Source: Pegea sp. RAD2-039 (lineage: Eukaryota > Chordata > Thaliacea > Salpida > Salpidae). From it: a DNA stretch of 64,000 nt. The stretch's first letter is position 1, and the number at the start of each line of letters is the position of its first letter. Both the position numbers and the translations under genes were made by a program. Below the pieces are notes generated by a model. That model ran no database searches. It had not been told where the DNA came from and worked only from the letters and a program-made list of their open reading frames with translations. Location: positions 372,001 through 436,000 of the forward strand of contig JAQGEQ010000379.1 of NCBI GenBank assembly GCA_034620365.1. Direction: 5' to 3'. Shown here piece after piece: positions 53,600 to 64,000 of this stretch.

Positions 53600-56575
53600 T
53601 TAAGCATATTGAAATCGTGGAATTGAATCAACAAAAGGCAAAATGTTTGTAAGATCAAAAAGTTGAGAACTTTTTCGATAACTCAACATCCATTTTGTTT
53701 CCAAGATCAAATCTTCTTCTAAAGACCCCAAATGAGCAATAATGGGGAGGACACGAGAACATGAAAACATCGAAAAGCGAAAAGGACGCATCAAGCGTAA
53801 CCATGGTGACGTCATAAATACTAAATCTTTATTGACAATAATTGGGTGTGGAACAATCACGAAGGACTCTTCTGATTGGATAATACTGATGGCGTCATCA
53901 TGACGTCGTTGTTGATATCGTCGCCAAGCGCGTTGAAGCGTGACGATCGCTTTATGACGTTTTTTAAGACGTCTCCACCAAATTTGAATAATTTTCGACG
54001 CTTGTTTCCTAGCAACGTATTGACGCCATGCACGTTGAATGACGTCACAAGCACGATGACGTAAGCGCACAAGTCGACGTATGACGTCACGACAGTGCTT
54101 GCGGTGTTGATAACGTCGCCAAGAGCGTTGGATAGTAATCGATGATATGTTAATGACGTCATCACGGTGGTTAATAAGCGCTTCATATAGTTGAGAAGAT
54201 AAAAAGAGAGTTTCAGTACCGATCTTCCAGTTTTCGTTACGTAAATCAGTGATGACGTCACGTGTAAAATGTTTAATGATGCTGTCAGTTTTTTGTTGTG
54301 ACGTCATTTGTACGCAATCGTAGACGAGAGTTTCAATTGGAAGAATAAAACTAAATTGGTTGTTGAAACTGTTAATGGCAACTTGATGTGGGGTCACGTG
54401 ACTACAAACGCGCGCGGTTTCGATGATTCCACTCGCGCGTAATTGATCTATGACGTAATTTGACTCGAAGTGATCAGGTTGGGACTTGTTATTGGGCTTG
54501 ATACAGCGGATGTAGTGACAATTTGTGGTTGCCATGGCAGCAAGTAGCTTATCGAGTGACTTTTTAAAGCGGGTTACAACACTTTCGAACGCGCGACCTT
54601 TCTTTGGTGACGTCACTGATGATGGAATAAGATTTTGAACAAAGGGATCTTCACTGGATCGAAGAAGTTCCAGAATACCCGCTGGAACATCATCTCGATT
54701 TTTTAAGACGATATCTTCAACTGAGTATGCAACTTTACCGGCAAAATGGCTGACATGAAACGAGAGATTATCAGTAGTAAAGCGGGGAACTGAGATGTAT
54801 TTTCCGGCGGCAAATTGGTCGCTAACCCGATTGTGAAAATGATTGACCCCATCATCGCGATTAAGACGACATTCTTCGTGAAGAAACGAGAAAACACTTG
54901 ATTGAGGGGATTCAAGGTTCTCTAAACAATTTTTTTGACCATCTAAATGCAAATCTTTCCATTTAACTCCGATCTGTTCCAATTCATCTTTCTGTATCTT
55001 CAAAAAATTGATGACGTAATACTGCTGTAGTCGTTCATTTGCATAATTGATACATAATTGCTCTAAACTATTAGTTTCAAAACATTCGAACCCATAGACA
55101 TCCAACAAACCGATAAAATGTGAAACTTTATTTTCATCGACTGATAAACCAACTGCTATTTGCTTCACGATAAACATAAAAGTTTTCTCATAAAGTAATT
55201 TCACCATCACGTCACGCCTCACTGCACATTCGTCATAAGAACACGCGTGTCTGATGATAGTTCGTCGTCGCTTCATAGGTTTCCCTGCCTGAATCCTCCT
55301 CACCGTTAGACTCTCATGGAACTGCTTCACTGGAAGAGCGAGAAGTGATATAATCTTGTCGACGTTTCCATGACAACTAGCGGATAATTTGCATACTGGT
55401 TGAGATCCTGATTTCCATTCTTCAGGACCTTCAAAAGAAATCTGCTTCAAATGAAGGATACTAGAGAGGATTTTGAAGATCTGATCATGATGTTTGATCC
55501 CTACACTCCACATTGATTCTTTTGTTGTTTTAAAATCATTTTCATCATTTAAACCTTTTGAAATTGAATTAGAAATTTGGCTTCGAAAGTCCTTGTTGCT
55601 ATGCAACCAATCATGAAAAGGGTTGCTAGGGGGATGATGATCCTTGTAACGATCTTTAGATGAGATGAAGTCACAATGATCGGGTAGTTGATAGAGTTGG
55701 CGTTCTTCTGATGTGGTTCCGTTTAAAAGTTGATAAAAAATATGAAAGGAACATTCTAGTGGGTCGTAGTGAGCGGCGCGCGTTTTCTCGAGGAGGTAGA
55801 CAGATAATGAAGCTCCGATGATGTTCCCGAATCGATTATACTGCAACTTGATGTATTTTCCAAATCGACTGCTATTATGATTCCTTCTGGTTTTTGCGTT
55901 ACCAAATGCTTCCAACACCGGATTCGAACTGAGAATTTTGAATCGAATCGATGACGTCAGATCCGCGATGACGTCATCGTTACAAACTTCAGTGAAGTAT
56001 TTCATAAGACTGCAAACTGTCCAGGTCTTCCCAGCCCCACTTTCACCACTGATGATAATTGATTGGTTGCTAGGGGGCTGGACCATGTTGCTATGACGTA
56101 ATGCACGCTCGGCGACAAGAAATATATGAGGATGAAGATCTGAGAGTTGGTTAAGAGTTGCTTCATGATATTTATTAGTTACACTTCTTATAAATAGACC
56201 ATCAACTTCTTTAAAAGGGTTAAGGGCTAAAACAGTCCCCGGTCCAAGGCCCAGATAGAAAATTTCAGATAAATAAGCTTTAGAAATTGCATGTAGTAAC
56301 ATAGGAGCAGATAAAGGCGATAATTTTGTCAGATTCCGAATAACTTGATGATTTTTTAACTCTTTTTTATCATATTCTGAAGAAATTTGGCTGTGAATAT
56401 CTTTATAATTAACAATTTTACTGTTTGTCATATCATCATTAAAATAAATTTGGTAGTTGGAAGTTGATATCACTTTTGATATTGTTGCTGGTAACCAAAC
56501 AAATGTCTGGTCTGTAACCCAAACTTTATTTCCTACAAAATATTCTTTCTTCTTCTTATTGAATGGCATGATCAT
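53600..56575 (-). CDS. MYO19: Unconventional myosin XIX, single-exon, 991 aa
   Basis: Actin-based motor of the family that attaches to mitochondria. Single uninterrupted ORF from ATG (56575). Residues 1-60 form an SH3-like N-terminal subdomain (VGNKVWVTD). The motor has P-loop GESGAGKT (177-184), switch I NHNSSRFGK (232-240), switch II LLDVYGFE (490-497), SLEQLCINYANERLQQ, and HYIRCIKPN (687-695). The neck (about 812-901) has at least three or four IQ motifs (IQRSWRRYQHRK, IQRAWRQYVARK, LQRAWRRYQQRR). A tail of about 90 residues ends in PFVDSIPRFQYA. Total length is close to vertebrate MYO19 (~970), and the sequences around the P-loop (KTWTVCSLMKYF) and switch I (YLLEKTRAA) favour class XIX over other classes. 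Key nucleotide-binding residues are intact. Being intronless beside an 8-exon neighbour is unusual. Nine TGACGTCA sites lie in the exon. Confidence 0.92.
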   Translation of the reverse strand: MIMPFNKKKKEYFVGNKVWVTDQTFVWLPATISKVISTSNYQIYFNDDMTNSKIVNYKDIHSQISSEYDKKELKNHQVIRNLTKLSPLSAPMLLHAISKAYLSEIFYLGLGPGTVLALNPFKEVDGLFIRSVTNKYHEATLNQLSDLHPHIFLVAERALRHSNMVQPPSNQSIIISGESGAGKTWTVCSLMKYFTEVCNDDVIADLTSSIRFKILSSNPVLEAFGNAKTRRNHNSSRFGKYIKLQYNRFGNIIGASLSVYLLEKTRAAHYDPLECSFHIFYQLLNGTTSEERQLYQLPDHCDFISSKDRYKDHHPPSNPFHDWLHSNKDFRSQISNSISKGLNDENDFKTTKESMWSVGIKHHDQIFKILSSILHLKQISFEGPEEWKSGSQPVCKLSASCHGNVDKIISLLALPVKQFHESLTVRRIQAGKPMKRRRTIIRHACSYDECAVRRDVMVKLLYEKTFMFIVKQIAVGLSVDENKVSHFIGLLDVYGFECFETNSLEQLCINYANERLQQYYVINFLKIQKDELEQIGVKWKDLHLDGQKNCLENLESPQSSVFSFLHEECRLNRDDGVNHFHNRVSDQFAAGKYISVPRFTTDNLSFHVSHFAGKVAYSVEDIVLKNRDDVPAGILELLRSSEDPFVQNLIPSSVTSPKKGRAFESVVTRFKKSLDKLLAAMATTNCHYIRCIKPNNKSQPDHFESNYVIDQLRASGIIETARVCSHVTPHQVAINSFNNQFSFILPIETLVYDCVQMTSQQKTDSIIKHFTRDVITDLRNENWKIGTETLFLSSQLYEALINHRDDVINISSITIQRSWRRYQHRKHCRDVIRRLVRLRHRACDVIQRAWRQYVARKQASKIIQIWWRRLKKRHKAIVTLQRAWRRYQQRRHDDAISIIQSEESFVIVPHPIIVNKDLVFMTSPWLRLMRPFRFSMFSCSRVLPIIAHLGSLEEDLILETKWMLSYRKSSQLFDLTNILPFVDSIPRFQYA

Positions 56576-59500
56576 ATAATTAATGGCAATAATATAAATA
56601 GGAACCTTGAATAGATATTATAAAATTGATTATTTCATGAATATTTAATATAAAAATAAATTATAATTGAAATTATTAAAATAACTTTCTAATATATTAT
56701 ATAAATTTAATCAATATTCAATCAGGACATTATGATTACAAAAATTATAATAAACTTAAACAACTAATAAATTATTTATTTACTTTATTCAACCCATGGC
56801 TATAAACTACAGCTTTTATAATGAACAAAAACAAACCAATATGAGAGAAAAAATAATGAAAAGGTCTTAACTATCAAAATTTAGCATAATCAATATAAAA
56901 AGAATGGAAACAATATAAAGACAATTAATTAATTTCAGTATCTTTGCAAATAATAATTTAAATAGCTATTAAAGTAAACATAACACAAAATAACTGCAGA
57001 GATATAAAATAAAAAAGTTTTAAATTCAACATTTCAAAATAACTAGCATAAATAAAAATTGGAACATAGTAAACACATAAATAGAACAAATTTTATATTA
57101 TATAAAAGATATATAAATGAAATATGACTTTTTTAACAAACTATATACTATTCATTCAACTTATAAACAGTAATTACAAGTTTAATCTTGAAATGAATCA
57201 TAAAATAATTGTATATGACTAAATTAAAATTATTTTAAATTAATTAGCTTAAATTTTCACTCATTAAAGTATGAATAAAGTTGTTACAGTAATAAATATT
57301 TAATTGTTCATTTTCAATAACCAATCAAAAAAAAGAAAAAAAGTAAATACAACAAATAAAAAAGTTATAATTCAAACATTTTTATAGTATAAGTAAGTAA
57401 ACAATGAAACATTAAACAACTTCAATAAATTTGTTAAATAATAGAATATTAATAAGTAATTAATTTAGAAATATTAATCAGTCAATACTTACTTTGTAAA
57501 AGTTAATACTATAAACTTGTAAAAACTATAAAATGATATCTCGTTTAGAATACTTTTAAAGTCAAGATGACTTATATATGAATAAACAGATATCATATAA
57601 AATTGATGACATTGTTCATTACTTAAAGTAATTACATTATTAGATATTCTATTCTTAAATTGCAAAAAGTAATTCAATTAATCAATCTATATAATCTGTA
57701 AATATATATCTGTATTCAAAGTAAGCAAATATAAACAAAATTAAATTCTTAATATTTACATTATAAATATTTACAAATCAAATTATGAATTGATAATTAT
57801 TAAAATATAAAGCTTGATATATAATAAAATAACCTTCAATATTATATTCAAATATTTTTTTAAATAGTCTACCAATTAATAAATGTAGTCAAATTTTGTA
57901 TAAAATATAACTAATAAAATTATAAAGAAATAAAAACATTTTAATATCGATATAATATGTCAATTAGACTAATATAAAGTCAATGTCATTATATTATTAT
58001 GTGATATAATACTACTTCAAATAGATTGAAATATTCAACAATAAGAGAGTGTTCAAGTTCACTTAATAAATATTTAAACTAAATATTCTACATTTTACAA
58101 ACTTTTTTCTTAAAATTAAAACTATTAGAAAACAAAATAATAAAATTTTAATACATGAATATCAATATATGAAAAATAACAGATTTTCATAATTTAAATA
58201 CTTATTATTTGAAAATATATTTAAATACATTTAGATGATTGATTTTATAACAAATAAATATAACAAAAAAAATATATAATATTGATAAAAGCTTTAAAAT
58301 ACAACAAATAAAAGATAATTAATTTATTTATTTAATTGTTAATTACTTAATTCAACAAAAAAATTTTTAATCTAAAGTTACAGAAAAGAAAGAAGAAAAA
58401 ATTAAAGTTAAAACAGATTACCTATTACTTATTACAACATGAAAAATTTAAATAAATTTATTTTTAAAAGAAAAATAAATAAAAAATAAGAACAAATAAA
58501 TAAAATAAAAAACACAGACAAATAAATTGATTATAAAACATTTCCTGAAAGGTTTATGCACAAACTTTCGTAAACAAAAATAAGTGTTACAAACAGAAGA
58601 ATAATACAAAAATCATAAACAATTTTAGAAATTAAAAATTTTAGACGTCAAAAATTAGTATTTACAAAATAAATACAAATTTCTATTGTGTTTTAACCTC
58701 AAATTTCAATGTTAGAGGAAGCTGTAAAACCTGATTTGACAAATCTGGTATTTTTAAATAACAGCTGCAAATTTATTTTTAAAATTTTCTTTTATGTTAA
58801 GTTATATACTGTCGAAAAGATTAAATTATATTTTAAAACAATAAAAAAATTAATCAAATTATTCAAAAACGTTTAAAAAATCTGGTGTATTAATCTATAT
58901 GTTACATCTAAAAATATGTAACTTTAAAGAAATTTTATATTACTTAAAATTATTTTTGTAGAAAAATCACAACACCCATAAAAACTTATATATCACAATT
59001 CTCTTTTAATTTATTAAACTTTTAAAAATGTTGTTAATAACTTAATAATAACTTTAATATTATCCTAGAATGAAAATACAGAAAATAATCAGAAAAAATA
59101 AAGCCGACAAGATCTAGATGGAATTAAAAATGTTTAAATCAAGAATATAAATCATTATAAAATTATAAATAAATAAATTTGCCAATTGTGCATAAAGTAA
59201 TTTCATCAAAATAAATTCTGCATTAAGTTTGACATTTTATTAAAATTTACGGAAAAATTATAACAAGTTTTTTTGTTTTTAATACTAAAAAGTTAATAAA
59301 TTGTTTTCGGGTGAATTTTATATAAAATAAACGAAAAAAAGTAAATTGTTTAAGAAATGGACAATTCAAGAGTTGAGTTTCAAATTATAGAACTCTGAGT
59401 AAATAAATCCAAATAATAATAACAATATCAAGAAAATATTAATTGAATAAAACAAATGAAAAATTTCAGTTATGACTCTGTTAAAAACTAGGTTGAAGTT

Positions 59501-59639
59501 TTTAATAAGGAATACATATAGGAAGCCGATATTTTGCACAGGGTACAATTCTAAAAGTTTTGAGAGAGAAAATGGAAAGTAATGTTGCTAATGAATTATA
59601 ATTAAATCTAAAATCTATAAAAAGTAGACTCGTTATCAA
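56576..59639. other. AT-rich intergenic stretch, no gene recognised
   Basis: About 3 kb of extremely AT-rich DNA with no coding signal. A diverged R2 repeat lies at 56760-56960 (TTATTCAACCCATGGCT, then ACAGCTTTTATAATGAAC). Confidence 0.5.
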
Positions 59640-59712
59640 GTTTCCGTAGTGTAGCGGTTATCACGTTCGCCTAACACGCGAAAGGTCCCCGGTTCGAGCC
59701 CGGGCGGAAACA
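59640..59712 (+). tRNA. tRNA-Val(AAC)
   Basis: Complete cloverleaf on the plus strand: GTTTCCG/CGGAAAC acceptor, discriminator A, loop CTAACAC with anticodon AAC, intact A and B boxes. Confidence 0.95.
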
Positions 59713-59838
59713 TTTTTTTATAAATGAAACTTTTGATTTTTTTATAGCATATCTGCAGTCTGTTGAAACTTGTAATCATAAAAAGCTAAATATTTTCAAT
59801 TTTATGCAAATTATTTAATGCTAGAGCTGTATCAACAA

Positions 59839-59911
59839 GTTTCCGTAGTGTAGTGGTTATCACGTTCGCCTTACACGCGAAAGGTCCCCGGTTCGAGCCT
59901 GGGCGGAAACA
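59839..59911 (+). tRNA. tRNA-Val(TAC)
   Basis: Complete cloverleaf with loop CTTACAC. One C-to-T change in the T stem (GAGCCTGGGC) leaves a G-T wobble pair. It lies 127 bases after the previous tRNA, but the spacer is unrelated to the 200-bp units at 33 kb. Confidence 0.93.
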
Positions 59912-59919
59912 TTTTTTCT

Positions 59920-60640
59920 GATTTTATCTAAAAACAGTTTTTTTGACTACTTACAATTTCAAGTTTTATAATATTTTGTTTATATCAAATTTTATACATA
60001 AAACCCAGGTATCCAAAAAAATAAACTTGATTTTTCAAGTCGCCATAAGAAAAAAGTGAATTATAATTTCATATAGCGAAATGTTTCAACGTAAACTACT
60101 TGTCAAAAACTAGATTCAGGAAACTTGCTTCACAGAAAATTCTTCAATCTTATAAAACTAGAAATATTTGATCTCAGTTTAAAAAAATTATCCTTAGATG
60201 TGGTATATCCTTTTCTTTACACAAAGACTCTTTCTATTAAGTCTGTGTAATACCAAACAGTTGTACAACTTTAAATTATTAATTGTTTATGTTATCGTAA
60301 CTCTGACAACTTTTGTAAAGATCATTTCCATACGTCCTCAACGCTTAAAATTAATAGCTTTGAACTGGTAGGTGCATTGGAAAGGTTTATATCTTTGACA
60401 ACAACTGGTCAATACCTTTTTAATAAAGTAATTTCAGTTTATAATCTTTTTTCTGATTCCATCACTACATCAAATTCTGTCACTACTTTTATAATTAAGC
60501 TAAAGAAATATGATTCGAGTATTTTGTTGATAAATGATACTTCCATATTTTCTACTTATTCTTTTCCTAACTTTATTATAATTTTATATAAATTCACTTT
60601 TCCAGTGTTCCATTTATTTTTTTACACTACTTACATTTAA
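59920..60640. other. AT-rich stretch with part of an inverted R2 repeat
   Basis: No gene recognised. The R2 family is recognisable in reverse from about 60440 (TTCCATCACTACATCAAATT). The 87-codon ORF through it is not convincing. Confidence 0.4.
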
Positions 60641-60647
60641 GCTGTCG

Positions 60648-61446
60648 GTTTTAGAACTTTTTTACTTTTAATTTTCTTCAGTCATATTTTCGTGTTCACT
60701 ATAAGAGCTGTATAGTTTGTTATTTGCAGTCATATGTTAAATAAATGAACAGAATATATAATTTTATTGGTCTGAATCCTCCTTTGTAAAGAACATCACT
60801 TTCAACAAGTTTCCGTAGTGTAGCGGTTATCACGTTCGCCTTACACGCGAAAGGTCCCCGGTTCGAGCCCGGGCGGAAACATTTTCTTACTTTTTACTAG
60901 AAGAATTATTATGAAATTTAATTTATTTACCAATTAGATTGATTTATTTGCGAAATGCTTATAACTAATTTGCAAAAATTCTCTATCGTTACTTTCATAA
61001 TAAATTCTATTATATTCGAAAGTATGATCGAATATAATTTTATCTACTTTAGAATACTTTTAGATCCAAAAAGACCCTTCTTACCTCTTCTTAACTCTTG
61101 GTTGTAGTTAGTTGATTAATAAAATTCACTAATTACGAAAAATGGTTGCAGAAGAAGGTGTCATTAATAATATTGTAATCTTGATTTTTATTGGCAGTGT
61201 TATAAGGTTCGAAGACATGCAAGGAAAGGAGAGTTGTAATAAAGATGCACTTAGAAGGAGTGACAAAAAGGTATAAAGATGAAGTCACAGTTTGTTGTCT
61301 ACTTGGAAAGCAACATAATATAAACATATAAAATATTATGTTAATAATTATTGTGAAGTGAACCTCATGGTGAGTGTCCAGAAGAGTACAGACACTGTTG
61401 AGGAACTTTGTTGCTTTCCTAATAGATTAGTGAAAAATCATTTTGT
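60648..61446. repeat. Inverted duplicate of the 31.9-33.6 kb tRNA locus
   Basis: 60648-60881 equals the reverse complement of 33328-33570. 60809-61446 equals the reverse complement of 31875-32512. The two blocks overlap in the tRNA itself, so this locus looks like the 33-kb locus with its tandem units removed or not yet added. Confidence 0.85.
60809..60881 (+). tRNA. tRNA-Val(TAC)
   Basis: Complete cloverleaf with loop CTTACAC and anticodon TAC. Nearly identical to 32440-32512 in reverse. Its 5' flank matches that of the AAC gene at 33328, and its 3' flank that of the TAC gene at 32440. Confidence 0.95.
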
Positions 61447-61838
61447 CATATTATCGGAGGCTGTTCTAGATGATGACGTCATCAATGGTTAAACTTCTGT
61501 TGATAAAAATAAATTTTTGAATTTAAACAAAACTGATGACGTCATTCTTGTAGATGGCGTCACCAAGACCAACCTCATCAGCTTCATCTATAAGACCAGT
61601 TTATAATTTAAGACGAACAACAACTGATAATACTAAAGCTTCAAAAGCTAGAAGTGGTCCCATAACTGAAATACTATCGCTACCAATACGGAGTCGAAGC
61701 AAAAAATCATCAAATATACCAAAAAAAACCATTCCAGTACCATCAGCAGCAACTAGTATCAGTAGAAGAACCAGTTTGTTGCCACCATCTGCTACTGGTT
61801 TGAAGAAAAAAGCTGGAAGCAAAAAAAGTTTGTAAATT
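61445..61838 (+). pseudogene. Orphan duplicate of exon 8 of the coiled-coil gene
   Basis: Inverted copy of about 37962-38355. It carries the intron end (TTCTTGTAG), the whole 274-base exon 8 with its ATG and open frame (four or so amino-acid changes, for example Ser to Pro and Pro to Leu), and the GTTTGT donor. No other exon of the gene follows. The junction with the preceding tRNA-locus duplicate is at about 61445-61447. It could make a 93-residue basic peptide if transcribed, but there is no sign of a promoter. Confidence 0.85.
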
Positions 61839-63553
61839 GTTTCACTAAGAATAAATGAAGCAAAATGAAGACTTTGGAAAAGTATCAAAACTGACAATAG
61901 TTAATCTTAGCAAAAGATTAGAAGGAAAGATCAAAGATTTATAAAAGAAAGATTATGACAAAAATCGTAAGCCTGATTCTAATGATGATAAACATAAAAA
62001 AGAAATTGCAAAAAAAGCATTTTCAACAAGCTCTTAACGAACGCTTAGAAGAAGAACCATTTCATAAAAACCAACTCATAAAACGAACGAAGCGTCAATG
62101 TGTCCTTAAATCACATATATAAGTCTTAGTAGTACACAACTTAAAGTAAAAGATACTTGCAACAGGTCAAGACTAATGATTACTTACACAATATTCGAAG
62201 CAGAAATATCAGAAGCCACTTTAGACGGCAAATGAATAAAACTGAAACCATCAACCAAATCATATTAAGATGTTTGATAATAGTAAGATCAGAACGCTAT
62301 CAACATCAAAACAAAGTAGGCAATAACATATTTATAAAACTACAGATATACTTACAACTGAAAAATGCTACAACTCTATAATAGAAAATATAAACTACAC
62401 AATACTCTGAGGCGTTGTTGTGATGAAAATAACACAATTTTTGGGCGAAACTGTCATTCCTCACACTTTCTTGTACGGCGTCAACTCTTGATTGGCTGAA
62501 TTTTGAGTAAATAAAAACTTCGGCTGATTTCAAGATTGTTTAAAGTTGTTATTGAAAAAAGATATTTTCTTTCAAGTCAAAACTTGTATATAAATAAAAG
62601 TTTAATTATTATTTAAAATAAGAATTCGACTTTTAGTTTTTCCTTTCATTTTTTTCAATAAATTCAAACTTAATTGTAATCTGATAATAAAATTAAATAG
62701 TTATACTTATAATAGTAATTGGTGTTGATTATTTCATTTAGAAAAATATTATTATAAAATTATTATAAAGTTGAAAAAGTTAGAGAAAAGTTAAACGAAT
62801 TGAAATGAAGTTCTCCATTAATCAAAACTGATCACTTGATGTCTTTGATTAAGAATACACAGATAGCTGAAAAGATTTGATCTTTAATTCATCAATTACA
62901 TCCTGTAGTGAAACAAAATTCTTAAATTTAAGAATAAGTCCCAAAAAATAAATAATCCCTGATAAAAAAAATTTCAAATAATTTTTATATTATTTTAAAA
63001 GTGAATAAGACTAACTTTTCAAAAAATGTTGTTTTTAAAATTTTGCTTTTATTACTTTGTCTTAAGTATATTGTAAGAATAAAAAACTTTTTAACAAATT
63101 ATTTTCATGATAAATTGACTTGGTTCATTTACGGGTTCATTATATATTTTTGTAATTCATTTACAAAAATCGTTTTTATTCCACATTTTTTGTGACTTTT
63201 TATTAACAAATGTCAGTAAATATAAAAGAATAAAAAATATGTTTAAAAGAATTTTATGTTAAGTTTGAAACTAATTAAAAATTGCCTGAAGTCAACTTTG
63301 TTATTAATTTTTATTCGAGTTTTAAACTGTCTGTTTCTGAGAATATATTTATTTTAATTCCATTTAAAGATAAAGTTTAAATCAATTATAAGAGAAAATT
63401 ACAAACAAATCAGATAAGCTACAATTCTTTCATATATAATTCATTTTTTTCCATTTCCTATTCGGTAAACAGTCAACCGTAACCAAGTCTAAAATATTTT
63501 ATTGAAGTGCAAAAGTTTTGAAATAAATTTTGTTAAGTTTTAACTCTTACATC
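61839..63553. other. AT-rich intergenic stretch, no gene recognised
   Basis: 61840-62130 has a broken coding-like look (lysine-rich frames), but no start or continuous frame; otherwise nothing recognised. Confidence 0.4.
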
Positions 63554-63625
63554 GGCCCGTTGGTCTAGGGGTATGATTTCCGCTTAGGGTGCGGGAGGTC
63601 CCGGGTTCAAATCCCGGACGGGCCC
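63554..63625 (+). tRNA. tRNA-Pro(AGG)
   Basis: Complete cloverleaf: acceptor GGCCCGT/ACGGGCC plus discriminator C, D arm TGGTCTAGGGGTATGA with box A, anticodon stem CCGC/GCGG with loop TTAGGGT (anticodon AGG), and T arm GGGTTCAAATCCC with box B. A T-rich tract follows, typical of RNA polymerase III termination. It is the only tRNA here that is not valine. Confidence 0.96.
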
Positions 63626-64000
63626 TTCTTTTTAATCAATTTTGTTCACTTTGATTCAATCAAAATGTTTTTTTTTTTGCAAATTTAAATTAATCAATTC
63701 TGACGTCAAGAATGACATCATCTACTTTAATTTTTTTGTGTAATAAATTTAAAAAATAAGATTATAATTAAAACGTCCAATCTAAATCACATAATAAATA
63801 AAATTTTGTTTTTTGAACAAAGTTTGATATAATATTCGAAATTTCTTTTAAGCTGAATAAAATCAAATTTAAAAGTTTCAGTTTAATTTAAATTTTAAAA
63901 TAAAATCATTTCTTACAATTAAAAAAATTAGTTAAAAATATTTCAATAGATTTTACGAAAATAGTTGAGCTTAGATGTAAATTATTTGAAATATTTCTTA
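63626..64000. other. AT-rich stretch to the window end
   Basis: Nothing recognised apart from one TGACGTCA near 63700. Confidence 0.4.

Noticed and set aside
53857..54261. 134-codon minus-strand ORF and a 62-codon plus-strand ORF within MYO19
   Set aside because: Shadow frames of the MYO19 coding exon, kept open partly by the repeated TGACGTCA word.

Overview
The window is nuclear DNA from an animal: very AT-rich (my impression is roughly 70% or more), gene-poor and full of repeats. The evidence is spliceosomal introns with GT..AG borders, nuclear-type tRNA genes, two recognisable animal-type genes (unconventional myosin XIX and the Golgi SNARE GOSR1), a C-type-lectin-like membrane protein, and LINE and SINE retroelements. 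I cannot name the species. Compact introns and a possible trans-splice site between two close genes would fit an invertebrate such as a tunicate, flatworm or cnidarian, but this is only a guess.

Layout. 1-2.8 kb is a degenerate repeat array. 3.7-20.5 kb carries four members of an unrecognised family of small single-pass membrane proteins (179, 111, 143 and 80 residues; the last looks damaged). A large inverted duplication has arms at 14.45-17.03 and 21.36-23.76 kb, each arm holding a CR1/Jockey-like LINE 3' end. 24.2-31.7 kb is a less AT-rich mosaic of retroelement debris: two fragments of a second, APE-type LINE, a possible retroviral-type protease remnant, and two tRNA-derived SINEs whose 3' tail matches the LINE tail. 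One 163-codon hypothetical gene lies at 28.4-28.9 kb. tRNA-Val genes lie at 27.7, 32.4-33.4 and 59.6-60.9 kb, and one tRNA-Pro(AGG) at 63.55 kb.

35.06-40.38 kb (minus strand) is a 17-exon coiled-coil gene that I could join in phase into 483 codons. It has a possible alternative first exon with an N-myristoylation-like start. 42.2-49.1 kb is a tandem duplication: one copy holds a broken C-type-lectin-like gene, the other an intact one. 51.28-56.58 kb (minus strand) holds MYO19 as one 991-codon exon, followed 168 bp later by the 8-exon GOSR1 gene (237 codons). There is no polyadenylation signal between them, and an orphan 3' splice site lies upstream of GOSR1.

How the genes relate. MYO19 moves mitochondria on actin and GOSR1 drives Golgi membrane fusion; if they are co-transcribed they would form an operon-like pair. 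The rest looks like lineage-specific membrane or cytoskeletal proteins in a locus reshaped by segmental duplication. A striking DNA-level feature is the excess of the palindrome TGACGTCA, including nine perfect copies inside the MYO19 exon and nine more within 1.4 kb around exons 7-9 of the coiled-coil gene.
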